A DNA stretch of 64,000 nucleotides from Cliona cf. orientalis (taxonomy: Eukaryota > Porifera > Demospongiae > Clionaida > Clionaidae), in the NCBI GenBank assembly GCA_963930775.1, contig OZ005692.1, positions 3,334,135 through 3,398,134 of the forward strand. The letters run 5' to 3'. The translations under genes and the position numbers were made by a program. Below the pieces are notes generated by a model. The model was not told where the DNA came from, made no database searches, and worked only from the letters and a program-made list of their open reading frames with translations. Position 1 is the first letter of the stretch. Every line of letters starts with the position of its first letter. Of this stretch, positions 22,983 to 33,950 are shown piece by piece.

Positions 22983-24065
22983 AAACCACCACGACTGACT
23001 GTGATGCAAAGGAAAGTGAATCTGACATAAAATTTCAGTGTCCTTGTGGTGAATGCTCATTAGAAACTTACCTTCAAGACGGTTGTCCAAAATCGTGTAT
23101 TCCGTACCTTGGAATGACAACTCTTAGTGAAGGGGATAGAGAAAATTTGAACTACATGCTCCAAAATGATATCCAAAAAATTATGAAGAGTTTTGGCAAT
23201 CTATCAAATGGAATTTGTGATTCTCTAATACGGCAGGGAGTAACAGTTGAAAAATTAGTCAGAGTGGCTGTCAATTTCAATCACTCTTTACACGACAAAT
23301 TAATAGGATCAACATCGGTTGATCAAGTGTTTACACATCTCACTCAAGAAATGTCATTTTTTAATCATGAAATTTTGGAAGATATAATCAATGTTCTTGG
23401 TGATAAAGATGACAAAGATCACTTAGATGATTATTTTAAGGAGTTTAAGGAATTTTGTAAGCGAAAAGTTTTTGAAATTGAACCAGGCTGTTGTACATGT
23501 TGGCAACGCCTTTCTCAATTGGAACGAAAGAAACTGTTTATTGTAGTTTTACCAACTGGTGAAAATACAATGTTACTTGAAGATGCTGTGAGTATCAAGA
23601 AGATACTTGCAAAAGTTCTTGGTGTCCCACCAGCTACCCTTCATCTCCACCAAATTGACATGGGTAGTGTAATACTTGTATTCTCAGTTCCAGATTGTAT
23701 AGCAGCAGAATTATTTCCGCTGCCAAACGAAAAGATGGGCTTACTGAAGGCGAAGGGTATAGTACTCTTTACACCGCAACATTTGAAATCTAAATCAAAG
23801 ATGTCTGCCATAAAAGATCTCAGAAAGACGCACCAAATAACTGAAACATTATTTGGAGATGATATTGACGGATTCACTGTGATCGCAAATACTGATTCAC
23901 CACCTGCTGATCATGACGAGCGGAAAGAGATTCGTGAACAACTGGGTAGCTCAGCGGAAGTCTCCTTGAGAGCTAGTAAGCAGCCCTGTTTGATGACAAG
24001 AATAGGGAGGGGTGTAAAATCAGCCGTTGGCGGTGCAATAGGAGGTGCAATCAACATGTTTACCG
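22983..24065 (+). CDS. Module exon of gene B: cysteine-rich head, helical region, beta-rich domain, Gly-rich helix
   Basis: A frame open from 22787 is taken to start at 22983, after the acceptor TTTCAG; an alternative acceptor lies before 23039. It ends at the donor GTGAGT (24066) in phase 1 with a G, exactly what copy B exon 1 (36386) requires. Proceeding along it: a CPCGECSLETYL head; a helical stretch with NLSNGICDSL; a predicted bundle with MSFFNHEILEDII; a beta-rich part with LPTGENTMLLEDA and GSVILVFSVPDC; then a flexible segment and TRIGRGVKSAVGGAIGGA. I recall this arrangement from predicted sponge proteins but know no domain name. Stop TAA at 24071-24073 follows if it is unspliced. 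No promoter is seen. It may be the middle exon of a death-domain GTPase or an independent exon. Confidence 0.8.
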
Positions 24066-25406
24066 GTGAGTAATTTATTTGTGACATTACAATTTAACGT
24101 GCATAGTTATCATAATCTAGCTAATCTTATAAGCAGATTGAGCAAATCACTATGTATATGTGTGATCGATGGTTCCCAATAAAGATTCTTGCAAACCCCA
24201 TATTATGCACCCTTAATCACGGTCTGGTTAAAACACGAATCATTCGGTGACAAATTCTCTTATCATAATACCATGATGTATAATATTACGTTGCACAATT
24301 TCACGTAAATAGCTAGTATATTCCTTTTGAAAGTGAGGGGACTGGAGTGTGAAATTACACCAAACATACCCACTTATTAACCATTATTAGAGTTTATTTA
24401 CAGTTCACAATAATAATAATTCAAATATTATAGCTACCGTAAAACGGCTGGTAGAAAAGCAGTGCTTGCAACTGAACAAACAGTTGATTTATACATAGAC
24501 AGATGTTCAAACATTAAAACCTTGCGATGTAACTTCCCGCCAGAACAAATTCACTTGATTAAAATTGAAGCAAGCATGAGACTAAATGAGGCTGGCTAAG
24601 TAATAGATATAGTAGCTAAAGCTAGCTGCCTATAGAAATGCAAGGTGCATGTCAGCTGCACCGGGCGTTTACCATCTAACTTCCTAGCGCTGTATCTTGC
24701 GACCAAAAATCATATAAAGAGTGAAGATATAGTTATCAGTGAGTAGCTATAGCTACCATTTATAGATGATAATTCTTATTACCATAGTTAATCGAATACA
24801 ACGCATGATCCAATTTATCGCAAGAAGTTAGCATTTTACGAATTCTCATAACGTTTATTATTTTATGGAGCGATTGACGAACTTTACCAGAAAAATGCGC
24901 GTTTTTCAAATGTGACCCGCTCTGGAAAAACAGACCACTCGCAACTTTCTAATGAAAATCACGTTTTTGGTGTAGATTGATGCAGAAGTTACTGTAGAGT
25001 TCAACGGTCAAAGAGCCAGGCTCTAAAAAGCTTCGTAAGCCGAGTTATGGCCCAAAAATTGTACACGGGTCACCCGTGCCTCAGTTCATAATTTTTCGAG
25101 AAACGGAACGTTTTGTACGTACATAGCTCAACGTTCAATGTTTCCGTATACTCTCCATAATTACACCACGCGGTTAGCGCCATAATGAATTTGCCGGGAA
25201 AGATGGCCACAGAGACAGCACCAGTACAGCAGTCCTGGTCTTAGGGAGAAGATATCGAGAGAAGCAATGGACTCTACACTTTGTAAGTTGTCTATGATTG
25301 TTCTTATAGCTAAGGCTGCATGTAATAAACACCCCTGCGTGTGATTCAACATGAAGTACTTCTGGCACATGAGATAGCCATTCGTAGCTGTGAATTTACT
25401 AGCTAG

Positions 25407-25590
25407 CTGTGTGCACTGTTTGATATGAACTTACGGTTGTGAAAAGCTTTAGCTGTGTGCACTGTTTGATATGAACTTACGGTTGTGAAAAGCTTTACCT
25501 TTGTTGTAGAAAATGTAATTTTGAAGGCTCTATACTGCGCTATGCAGGTTGTGAAAAGCTTTACCTTTGCTGTAGAAAATGAAGGCTCTG
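25407..25590. repeat. Two short tandem duplications
   Basis: A unit of about 46 bp (GCTGTGTGCACTGTTTGATA ... GTGAAAAGCTTTA) occurs twice (from about 25407 and 25452). A second unit (GGTTGTGAAAAGCTTTACC ... GTAGAAAATG) occurs twice (from about 25485 and 25547). Confidence 0.8.
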
Positions 25591-26103
25591 TAGTGCGCTG
25601 TGAGTCTACCAACTGACTGGATGTGATACTCTCACTGTGAGAATGAGTCTGCTCATTGTTTAGATTTGGAAAGCTAAGGTACATGTATAGTAAACAGGGA
25701 GAGTTTGTGTGCATGTTGAAGAGTGTGTGTGTGCATGTACATGTATGATGTGCTTGTAGAAATTTGGGGGGGGGGGGGGGGAGCGAGAGAAGGGCTTAAA
25801 GTCAGCAATAAACATGAGGAAGGAGAGTCAACTAGTCCAGCGTCAGATCGTATACTGTGGGACAAAGTATGTATACAAGCTGGCACATTTTTGAGCTTGG
25901 ATGACGACGAGATAGTGGCTGTTGACTCAACAGTGATTCTGAGACTGATACACTGACAAGGTCTTCTCAGTAGCTGTTGTGAAGTTTGCTGCACAGGTAC
26001 TAGTTCCTTAATTCATCCTCCTCCATAGCCATACAAGTAACATGCATGTCAAATTATCCGTGTATGTAGCTATGTCCATGTAATTTAACTCTGTATTTAC
26101 CTC

Positions 26104-26109
<6 letters not shown>

Positions 26110-26139
<30 letters not shown>

Positions 26140-26164
26140 CTTCTCCCCTCCCCCCCCCCCCCCC
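26110..26164. repeat. (CT)n microsatellite followed by poly-C
   Basis: About 13 CT units, then TTCTTCTCCCC and a run of about 15 C. Confidence 0.9.
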
Positions 26165-27659
26165 TCTCTTTTAGATTCACTGAGTCTTCAGACAGCTCAA
26201 GACAGTGTTGTGCTCAAGGGTGTGAGCTCCCTCAGGCAGGACTGCAGCTGGGCTGCTGCTGTTGAGCTCTGCCGATCTATATAGATAGTTAGGCATTAAT
26301 ATTGATAATTCATTTCAGTACTATGACAGTGTATTGGGGTGGGGTGGATGGGTGGGACTGTCTGCACCAATTCAAGGTGGTGTGTTTTTGCAAATAATAA
26401 TTGAATTATAAAATTTAAAGGCACCACCAAAGCCTAGCTGTAAGTATAGAATTCAGTCAATCTCAAGTTAGTTTAATACGTAGCAGCTACTATAGCTAGC
26501 TATGTATATTATGAGGTATATAGTTTCTGTTGTTTATGACTATCCGTAAGAACCTAATAACTTGGGAATTAACTCTGGACTAGCTATCTTAGACTGTAAT
26601 ATTATATTAGTTTAGCCTGAACTCAGAATCCATGCACTTAAAGCTAATTAATAGCTAAATAATAATAATAGCTATTGATGTGTAATAACCATTCTCAGTT
26701 TGGTGTGATCCTGATTAGCTTGATATATATATACTGTATAACACTAGCTCTAGCTAACCACTATAGGTTATACAAATACATCTATGAAAATTGAAGAGTT
26801 GAAAACAAAGCTCGTTGAGAGATGACAACTTTAATGCCCTATACAGCCATCAGATTCTGGGTTTGCACTGATTGGCAGTCCTAGAATGCTGTCATGCCCC
26901 TTCTCTGATCGGGAAGACACACATTTTGTGCCTTGCTTGCTCTAAATCAGGTCATGCAGGCATTCATATCAGGCAGGTGAAAACCAGTAACTGTTAGCTA
27001 TATATAGTAGCTATTTTCAAGCTGGTCAGTGGAATCTGAGTGTGTCCTATAGCTATTGAAAACTGCGACATGCAGGTTTTTTTTACTCCTTTCCTGTATC
27101 TGTGCCATACTAAGTGATAACACATGGTACACATATACGTGTACAGACTGATTAAATTCTAGATAGTCTTATTTAGCATACTAACATATATTATATAGGT
27201 GAAATCATACTCAAGACATAGCCACAACACGGGTACACATTCATCATGCTAAAGGTAGCTAGTGGCTACGGCTACAGTAACCGTAATATTGCTCAGCTCC
27301 TCCAGATTATACGTATCTGAATAGCCAATGGTATGCCAGAGTCTCCTAGTGATTATTTCTTCCTGAGAGCTAGTGTATTATAGCTAGCTAACAATCTTGA
27401 GTGTCATGCAAGGTAGCTATAGTAGCTAGCTATATGGAATTAGCAAACAGAGGTCAAAATATCATCCAGAATCAGACCATTGTGGTAAAAATAGGACTAG
27501 CTTACAAGGCTAGTAGCTAAACCCTCAAAACAGTATAATTGGAGAATTAAATTAAGGCTGTGTCTACCGTACCGGCACCGGTACTGATAATTTAGCGCTT
27601 CGAGTACCGGCATAATAGCCCGCCAAAAAACTTAGAAAATTTTCGAAAGTGGAAGAAAA

Positions 27660-27750
27660 AAAAAAATCCAAAGATCCAAGCGGGATTCGAACCCACGACC
27701 ACCGCTCCACCAATCCCAGCCCTAGCCCACTGTACCAACCCGGCTCGCCA
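27660..27750 (-). repeat. tRNA-derived SINE-like segment (degenerate)
   Basis: On the minus strand it reads GGTTGGTACAGTGG (A-box-like), a gap, then GTGGGTTCGAATCCCGC, a complete T-arm/B box. Downstream lies a run of nine or more T, a Pol III terminator. Acceptor and anticodon stems do not close into a proper cloverleaf, so it is tRNA-derived, not a tRNA gene. Confidence 0.6.
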
Positions 27751-27913
27751 CTGCTGGATGCCGTTTTTTTGCCACCTTTATACACCTTGTCACTATAATA
27801 CTAACCCTTGGTCAACAACCATACCCTAAAACCAAACCCCCCTCGTCTCCTACTGATTACCGAAACCCAACCACGCGCTACTAGCCTCACTAGCCGTCTA
27901 TAGTGGCTATTAG

Positions 27914-27967
27914 TATAGCTATATATAGATCCCAGCCCCCTTCGGGGGCTGGGATCTATAGCTATAT
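27914..27967. other. Near-perfect hairpin with C(UUCG)G loop
   Basis: The arm GATCCCAGCCCCC and its inverse GGGGGCTGGGATC close on a TTCG loop, the very stable tetraloop sequence in RNA. The stem extends outward through TATAGCTATA. Confidence 0.8.
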
Positions 27968-28455
27968 AATATAGTTGCCGGTACTCCAAGCACTAAATCT
28001 TGGGTACCGGTGCCGGTACGGTAGACACAGTGTTAAATTAAACACCGATTTGTGCCATTTGGGGGTCAAAGTCGAGTCCAGTAGTCCAGTTCAGTGCATT
28101 GTCCAGTCTACTGGATACACCCACAAGAGTCTTCTGGTCCTATGTCGGCTCGATGAATGACACACCAGCCATAGAGCCATAGCCTCGGAGTCGTCGCCTT
28201 TCGCAGGCTGAGCTCCTCTGCTTTCTTCCCTGATAACAAAAGCAATAAACGTCTAAACAAGTACCTTCCTCCCTGTTGGCTGCCCTATGGGCTAGCTGCT
28301 CTCGTATAGCTACCACATGTTTCTGTTAAGTTGCTCATCAAAGCAAGGTCTGGTAAATCTGCTTTGTTGTTGCCGCATTTTGAGTGCTGAAGGGGTTAAC
28401 GTGAGGTCAAAGGTCACGGGGCTTCTCGTGGCATAGCTATAGATAGATACTGCGC

Positions 28456-28831
28456 AGAGGAGGTAGGACACGCTTGACCTTTGGCTAATAGTTCACTAAT
28501 TAAATCGCTAGTATAGGCTTTTGTGAAGGTTTTTAGAGAATATCGTTGTGATTTTCGAACTCAGCGCTGCTGATTTAGTGGGGGAGCCCCTCTTTGTTAG
28601 CACTGTAGAGCAATTTTTAGGTCCTTGGAATGTTAATCAAAGCGGCTAATTGACATTCCAAAGACCTAAAAATTGCTCTATAGTGCTAACTAAGAGGGGC
28701 TCCCCCACTAAATCAATAGCGCTGAGTTCGAAAATCGCAACGATATCCTCTAAAAATCTTCACAAAAGCCTCTACTAGCGATTTAATTAGTGAACTATTA
28801 GCCAAAGGTCAAGCGTGTCCTACCTCCTCTG
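28456..28831. mobile_element. Foldback MITE (arms about 185 bp) with 10-bp target duplication
   Basis: AGAGGAGGTAGGACACGC at the left is matched inversely by GCGTGTCCTACCTCCTCT at the right, and the inverted similarity continues to the centre near 28645. GATACTGCGC flanks both sides (28446-28455 and 28832-28841). Duplications of 9-10 bp are known for Mutator-like elements; the assignment is an inference. Confidence 0.88.
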
Positions 28832-29133
28832 GATACTGCGCTTGCGGATGCGATCACGTGCGCAACATCATGACGCGCGTTTACGTCAGCTGCAAAGGCA
28901 GGCGGTGTGGGCGCGGTTGTCCAACGGCAACAAAGGGCAGGTCTTTGAAGCTCATGAAGGTTTGCTCAAAGTGAGATGAGAGCAAATATTCCGTACAAGT
29001 TGTCAACAGTCTCTAGACATATCGAGTTCCGGGTTCGACCGTTAATGCTTACATATCTGACCTCCGTGATAACGATAGTGACCGGCGAATTATACTAGAA
29101 AAGACTCCGTAAACTCCGCGCACGCGCAGACAG

Positions 29134-29139
29134 TATATA
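29134..29139 (+). promoter_or_regulatory. Possible TATA box of the short first exon
   Basis: TATATA lies 118 bases before the ATG at 29257, in a locally GC-rich stretch (28840-29150) unlike its AT-rich surroundings. Weak evidence. Confidence 0.3.
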
Positions 29140-29256
29140 CGGGGAGGTTTGAGCTATTATCTATGGTTTGAGCAAGCAGGCGTAACGATTTGCAAGGGGT
29201 GTGGTACGCAAAGTAGATCGAGCATTCGTGCGAAGTTGCTCATTCGAGGCAGAACC

Positions 29257-29473
29257 ATGAATCCAGGAGAAACTGAAACATCGTTCGGAGGTGATGACGA
29301 GGAATTTACTATGGTTGCAAGTGCTAGCGCTGTTCCACCACCTGCTGGGGATGGAGAAGAGGTTCAGCCACAATCGAGAGATGGCCCCTTAAAAGAAAAG
29401 CAACCTTGGTTGATTACAAGAATTAGCAGGAGTGTAAAATCAGCTGTGGGCGGTGCATTCAACATTTTAGTGG
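29257..29473 (+). CDS. Alternative short first exon of gene B
   Basis: From ATG 29257 the frame runs 72 codons and ends at a donor GTAATT (29474) in phase 1 with G, interchangeable with the donor of the module exon. Its protein copies the last part of that exon: ETETSFGGDDEEFT here against TETLFGDDIDGFT there, and ITRISRSVKSAVGGA against MTRIGRGVKSAVGGA. Joined to copy B exons 1-16 it gives an unbroken 919-residue protein. The upstream frame is open to 29149 but shows no similarity. If unspliced it stops at 29494-29496. It could also be an internal exon (a possible acceptor GCAG precedes 29253), but then its phase would not fit the death-domain exon. Confidence 0.65.
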
Positions 29474-30345
29474 GTAATTTCTCTACAAATTTATGATACT
29501 AACATGATACTAATATTAATTAAATCTTTTAAGCATGCTAGCTATTGCGTGCCTCGGGTTCTTGGTAGTTGCATTCAGGATGGTACATGCAGACTCAGGC
29601 CTTTGGGTGTCTTAAAACGGAGTGGCTATTGGTCTGGCAGCTGGATGACTTTTCCAATGCTATAGATCCGGCATAGCAAAGGCCGTCCGGCTGCCGAATC
29701 AATAGCCTCTGTGCTCTTAAAATGCGCTGGGATCTTGCACTTGGTTTATATTAGGCAGGGCAAACTAAATTAACAGCAAGTTATTGTCAGACTTTTCCAT
29801 TTGCATGCGGGCGGTTATTATTCAGATTTAAAGCTTGTAAAAAGTGTACGAGAAACGCTAGATCAATCGCTGAGGCCATGCCCTTCAATTGCAGCGCTCG
29901 AGGGGCGGGGCCAAAGTGCAATAATATTTGAATTTTTTTGAGAATATCTGCGGGTGGTGACGATAAACTGCGAATTCAGTTTGATACTGCATTGTCTATC
30001 TAGACACACAGGAAGCGCATACACTAATCAAGTGTCACTAAGTAGGAAGCAATTAATATTACCACTAGTGCATGCATGCAGGTAGCTACAGCCATGTGGC
30101 ATTCCTAAAAGAAACCTAATTCAAAACAGAGAGTTACATGTAACAAGCTTTGTATATAAATGCAGAAAATGACACTCACTGTCGTTTACTGAAGCTAACC
30201 CTATAAGGAAGCCAAATTAGCTAGCTGTTGAAGATAAGCCGAGGGCTGTATGCATGGTTATGCATGACATACAGCACTAGCTAGTATGGGTGCGTTTACT
30301 AGTTTGTATCCCACTGTTATACTGTGCATGCAGGTCAGTTATCTA

Positions 30346-30681
30346 CAGTGGTATGTTCAGGATTTGAAGGAGGGATGTGCTAATCTTAAGCCAACCGCGT
30401 GCAAAATTTTAAGCCACGTCCCAAAAACGTTGACCACGCCCCTCGCTAACGCCTTCTTGAAGGTAGCTGTCTGGCAAAGATAGCTGTTTTGGCCAAGTAG
30501 CGACGAGAAAGAGTGGTTTAGAGAGTGAAGTTTAGAAAATAGTTAGTTCATTGTTGGTTCTGGATACCAGTTGTCGATTATCAGCATAAACAGTTGTCAC
30601 TGAGCAACTGATTTGGCTGTTGTGCCAGAGCTGAGGGGGATGCTCGAGCACCCAGAGCCGCCCCCTTGGACACGCCACTTG
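30346..30681. mobile_element. CAGTGGYRTGTCCAGGAT element
   Basis: It starts CAGTGGTATGTTCAGGATTTG and ends CCTTGGACACGCCACTTG. It is relatable to, but distinct from, the CAGTGGCGGATCC family, and shares the internal CCACGCCCCTCGCTAACGC motif with 22370-22400. Confidence 0.6.
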
Positions 30682-31147
30682 TCTAGTTGAGGAATGGCAC
30701 CTGTATCTGTCACTATATAATCAGACAGCCTTTGTGACTTGTACTGACTGGTAACTGAATTAAGCACTTGAGAACCACTGCCTATTTACCCTAATTGCAC
30801 TAGCTACTAGTGTGGTGTCGGAGTCTGACCACTGTGCCAGGTTCCTATATTAGTCAGCTGTGCCACAGGGTAATACCGCCTGGCGACGGGGCAATATCCA
30901 GTATGTTGCCCTGGCGGTAGATTGATCTAAATCATAGGTGAGATACAATGTCAGATATTCCTATCAGTCACTGGAACAATACAGAAAAGTCGAGGATCTC
31001 TTTGCTTCATTTTCTTTGCTGCATCATGGAAGAGTTACTATAGAAGAAACTCGCGCATGCTGCTCTGTGGACCAATCGCTGACAGATGAGATATATATCA
31101 CTTATTGTCTAGTTGCCCAAGGTCTTAAGAGATCCTCAGGCCTTTAA

Positions 31148-31592
31148 TAGTGTAACCTGCCAATTATTGACACATACCTATTATCGACACTTGCCGTACC
31201 GATTATTAACATAGTATACAAGTTAGTTCGCTGAGAAGAGAACAAAGCAAGAGGACATCCGAAGACACCCGTAGAATTTGATTCAGATGTTGTATATGAC
31301 TTTCTGGGCAGGAGATATATGCCCAAGAAGTTCGAGATGATGATATTTGGTGTATTAGTGACTATGAGGTGGCGATAATACTTATGTACGGCGTGGCAAT
31401 AATTGATTTTTTTGACCAAATACCCCGGAGTGCATAGCTCCTTGATTGTTAGGGGCTACCTCTCTCCAGTCCATATGACAGTAGCCAATCTGAAGACCTC
31501 TCAAGAGCCAGCTTCATAAGTCACTCCTGGTGGGAGTTACAAATAATTATTATTGGGGAAATAAAGGGGTCGATAATAGGTAGCTTGCACTA
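31148..31592. repeat. MITE with TAGTGTAACCTGCC-type ends
   Basis: The left end TAGTGTAACCTGCCAATTATTGAC is matched inversely, with differences, by GTCGATAATAGGTAGCTTGCACTA at the right. The interior contains CGATAATA-type motifs. No gene. Confidence 0.55.
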
Positions 31593-32627
31593 GTACCATC
31601 ACTTTGCATGAAATGCTACAGCCTAGGGCCTTCGTGTCTCTTAACGCGTTGTGACCTGGATTTGGTCTCTATAGCTATTATTAGTAATCAGAAATGTCCT
31701 GGAAGAAAAGGTCTGTCGAAGACATACTTGCCAATGAACTAATGTTCAGTTTCCTTTTAGGAAGTTCCTACCAGATTTTTGTCATGCCTGTTTAAGGTAA
31801 TCCAATGTAGGATATAGATGTGCGTTTTTTGTATTGGCCATCTCTCTCGAAAAGCACCTCAGTTATATATCCTAGTCTAAGAGTGCTGTGCCTGCTTCAG
31901 CTCCCCTCCCTTTGCTTTACGTTGAACGAGTTCAAATTATACTGATAGTCTTAGACTAGTACCAGTGCGTCAATATCTCGAGCACCCCCTTCTGCTCTTG
32001 GACTAGTTGACATAATCCATATTAGAACAACCTCATCCAGCACCCTCTTAGCTACTAAGCGCGTGCGCAAAAGTTTAAGCCACATCCACTTATTAACAGG
32101 TATATGGTCGAAGTCCAAATTATCACAGAGAACGTGTTCTGAACGTAGATAGCAAGCTATTTCAAGATTTTTGTAAATAAGGTAAGTATCTAACTATCTT
32201 CTAAGCTATATTTTTGTAGTAGATGACAGTTTGGTCACGCACATAGTCCGGCACCCCCTTACCTAAATTCCTGGCTACGCCCCTGATTGTGGCCAATGGG
32301 TGTGATCAATGAATATCCTTATCAAATTTACATGGATTAAGGTAACCTGGCAACGCAGTAAATATAGATTAAGCACATGTATAGCATGTGCCTAGAAAGT
32401 GGGATGCTTTTATAAGACCATTCATTATGGCAAATCTAATTAAATTTGTGCCACTCAGACGTTGTTAGCGTACGCCGATGATTATCGACCTGTACTATTG
32501 ACCTCGGACGCATTGATTATTGACCACCCAAAAATACGAACTGTGCTTGTTCTGTATTGCATTTTGGGGCGTGGGCCAAATTGACCCGGACGTGACCTCG
32601 ACCTTCCATGTGGTCACGCTGCCCAAT

Positions 32628-33405
32628 ACCGTACTTTCTCGCTATTAAGCGCATACGCTTATATATCCACAGGAAGAAAACCTGCGTTTAATAGCGGAGT
32701 GCGCCTAACTGTGAGATACGCCTAACTAAAACTAGCTCCATCAAGAATGCATATATGTTCGTGGTATCATTTAAGGGGTGTGGCCAACCAATATCGATCG
32801 TGCTGCATTCCGCCCAGGTCGAAATGGTGTTCATTGCTGAGAATCCGATTATCGGCAGTAGCCATCGTGATTTCGACTAACTTATAAAAGGTTGGAGCCC
32901 TGGGCAAGCTAGCAAATGTACAGATATCGAGGTTAATGGTCACATAGTAATATTATACGCTTATACGTGAAATGCGTCTTGGGTTAGTAACTGTGACGAG
33001 GATACCGTATAGTGGGTAATTTTTGTGGGGGACTAATTTTCGTTATTTTCGTGACTGCTCTAACAGTCACGAAATTTACACCCCACGAAAGTTTGCCACA
33101 GTAGGTAAAGATCATCTGGTAAAGTTGCCGCAAATGTGCACGCAGTCGTGGTCAAAATGCATGGCATCTACCTCCAAGCTGTTGAGTCTCTGTGATCATT
33201 GAACACAGTATGAGACGGGAAAATTTCTGTTTCTATCACTTTGGTGACAGTCATCGGTAGGTTTGCTTGATGATGGCGAACGGGGCATGGCAAATGCAAT
33301 CATCAAGAGCCGTGAAATTTAGACCCACAAAAATTAAATCTGGAGGCTAAATCTTACTTTCACGAGAATTGATACCCTCGAAAATTTCCCGCTATACGGT
33401 ATTAT
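32628..33405. repeat. Two adjacent TACCGTA-type MITEs
   Basis: The first starts TACCGTACTTTCTCGCTATTAAGCG at 32628 and is related to 40521-40980. The second runs from GATACCGTATAGTGGG (33000) to CCCGCTATACGGTATTA (33403), with inverted ends and an inner palindrome at 33047-33075. Confidence 0.6.
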
Positions 33406-33699
33406 TAATCAACTATTGACTGATTACAGGTCGCAGTCTTGTGCCGTACTTCGAAATAGCTACAGTCATCAGTTCTTAAACTATGCTATCGGAGAAGCTA
33501 CCATTTAGGATCAGAGATAACCATGAACAGTTGCCTGGGACTAGCTATTATAAGCATCTGAAGCTAATGATCATATATTATACATGATCGATCCCAGACA
33601 GATACAAAAAGAAAGTCCTATCAATCTACTTTGTACTTTAACTGTCTGGGCCAGCTTTGTGAAGCATGAGCTTAACAAGGATGGGCACACACACTCTCA

Positions 33700-33950
33700 C
33701 TTGTCTGTGTTGATAGCAGCTAAACTACTAGAGCATCATAGACCCCTGTGTTGATAGCAGCCAAACTGTACTAGAGCACCACAGGCATGCGTCATCCCAT
33801 CTACATCCTAACGCTAGCTGGAAGAGAAAAAATCCGGGCAGCCGCCGGGAATCGAACCCAGGGCCACTGACTTAAGCCACCAGTGCTCTACCACTGAGCC
33901 ACACAGACCCCTGTGTTGATAGCAGCCGAACTGTACTAGAGCACGAGAAT
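33700..33950 (-). repeat. tRNA-derived SINE-like segment with flanking repeats
   Basis: On the minus strand, 33832-33905 reads TGGCTCAGTGGTAGAGC (A box/D arm), then CTGGGTTCGATTCCCGG (T arm/B box) and a TTTTTT terminator. The acceptor arms do not pair and the anticodon loop is too large, so it is not a functional tRNA gene. CCTGTGTTGATAGCAGC recurs around 33705, 33745 and 33908 as direct repeats. Confidence 0.6.

Larger units (their letters stand above)
27558..28030. mobile_element. Element with CTGTGTCTACCGTACCGG ends carrying a tRNA-like segment
   Basis: The left end CTGTGTCTACCGTACCGGCA and right end TGCCGGTACGGTAGACACAG are perfect inverted repeats. The interior holds a minus-strand tRNA-like segment (27660-27750) and a perfect hairpin (27914-27967). 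The 73-codon minus-strand frame here includes the tRNA-like DNA and is not a gene. Confidence 0.85.
24074..29120. other. Long gene-free stretch, part of the proposed 12.3-kb intron
   Basis: No exon is convincing. It contains tandem repeats (25407-25590), (CT)n plus poly-C at 26110-26164, a G-run at 25766-25781, a 470-bp inverted-end element (27558-28030) and a foldback (28456-28831). Open frames of 60-106 codons here are on both strands, lack splice context and overlap simple sequence. Confidence 0.5.

Noticed and set aside
25403-25994. Minus-strand frames of 103 and 106 codons
   Set aside because: Built on tandem duplications and simple sequence; no domain or splice context.
27564-27785. 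73-codon minus-strand frame
   Set aside because: Consists of tRNA-like SINE sequence inside a MITE; such frames recur as artefacts.
33832-33905. tRNA gene on the minus strand
   Set aside because: A and B boxes are good, but the acceptor stem does not pair and the anticodon arm is too long; it sits among repeats, so it was called SINE-like.
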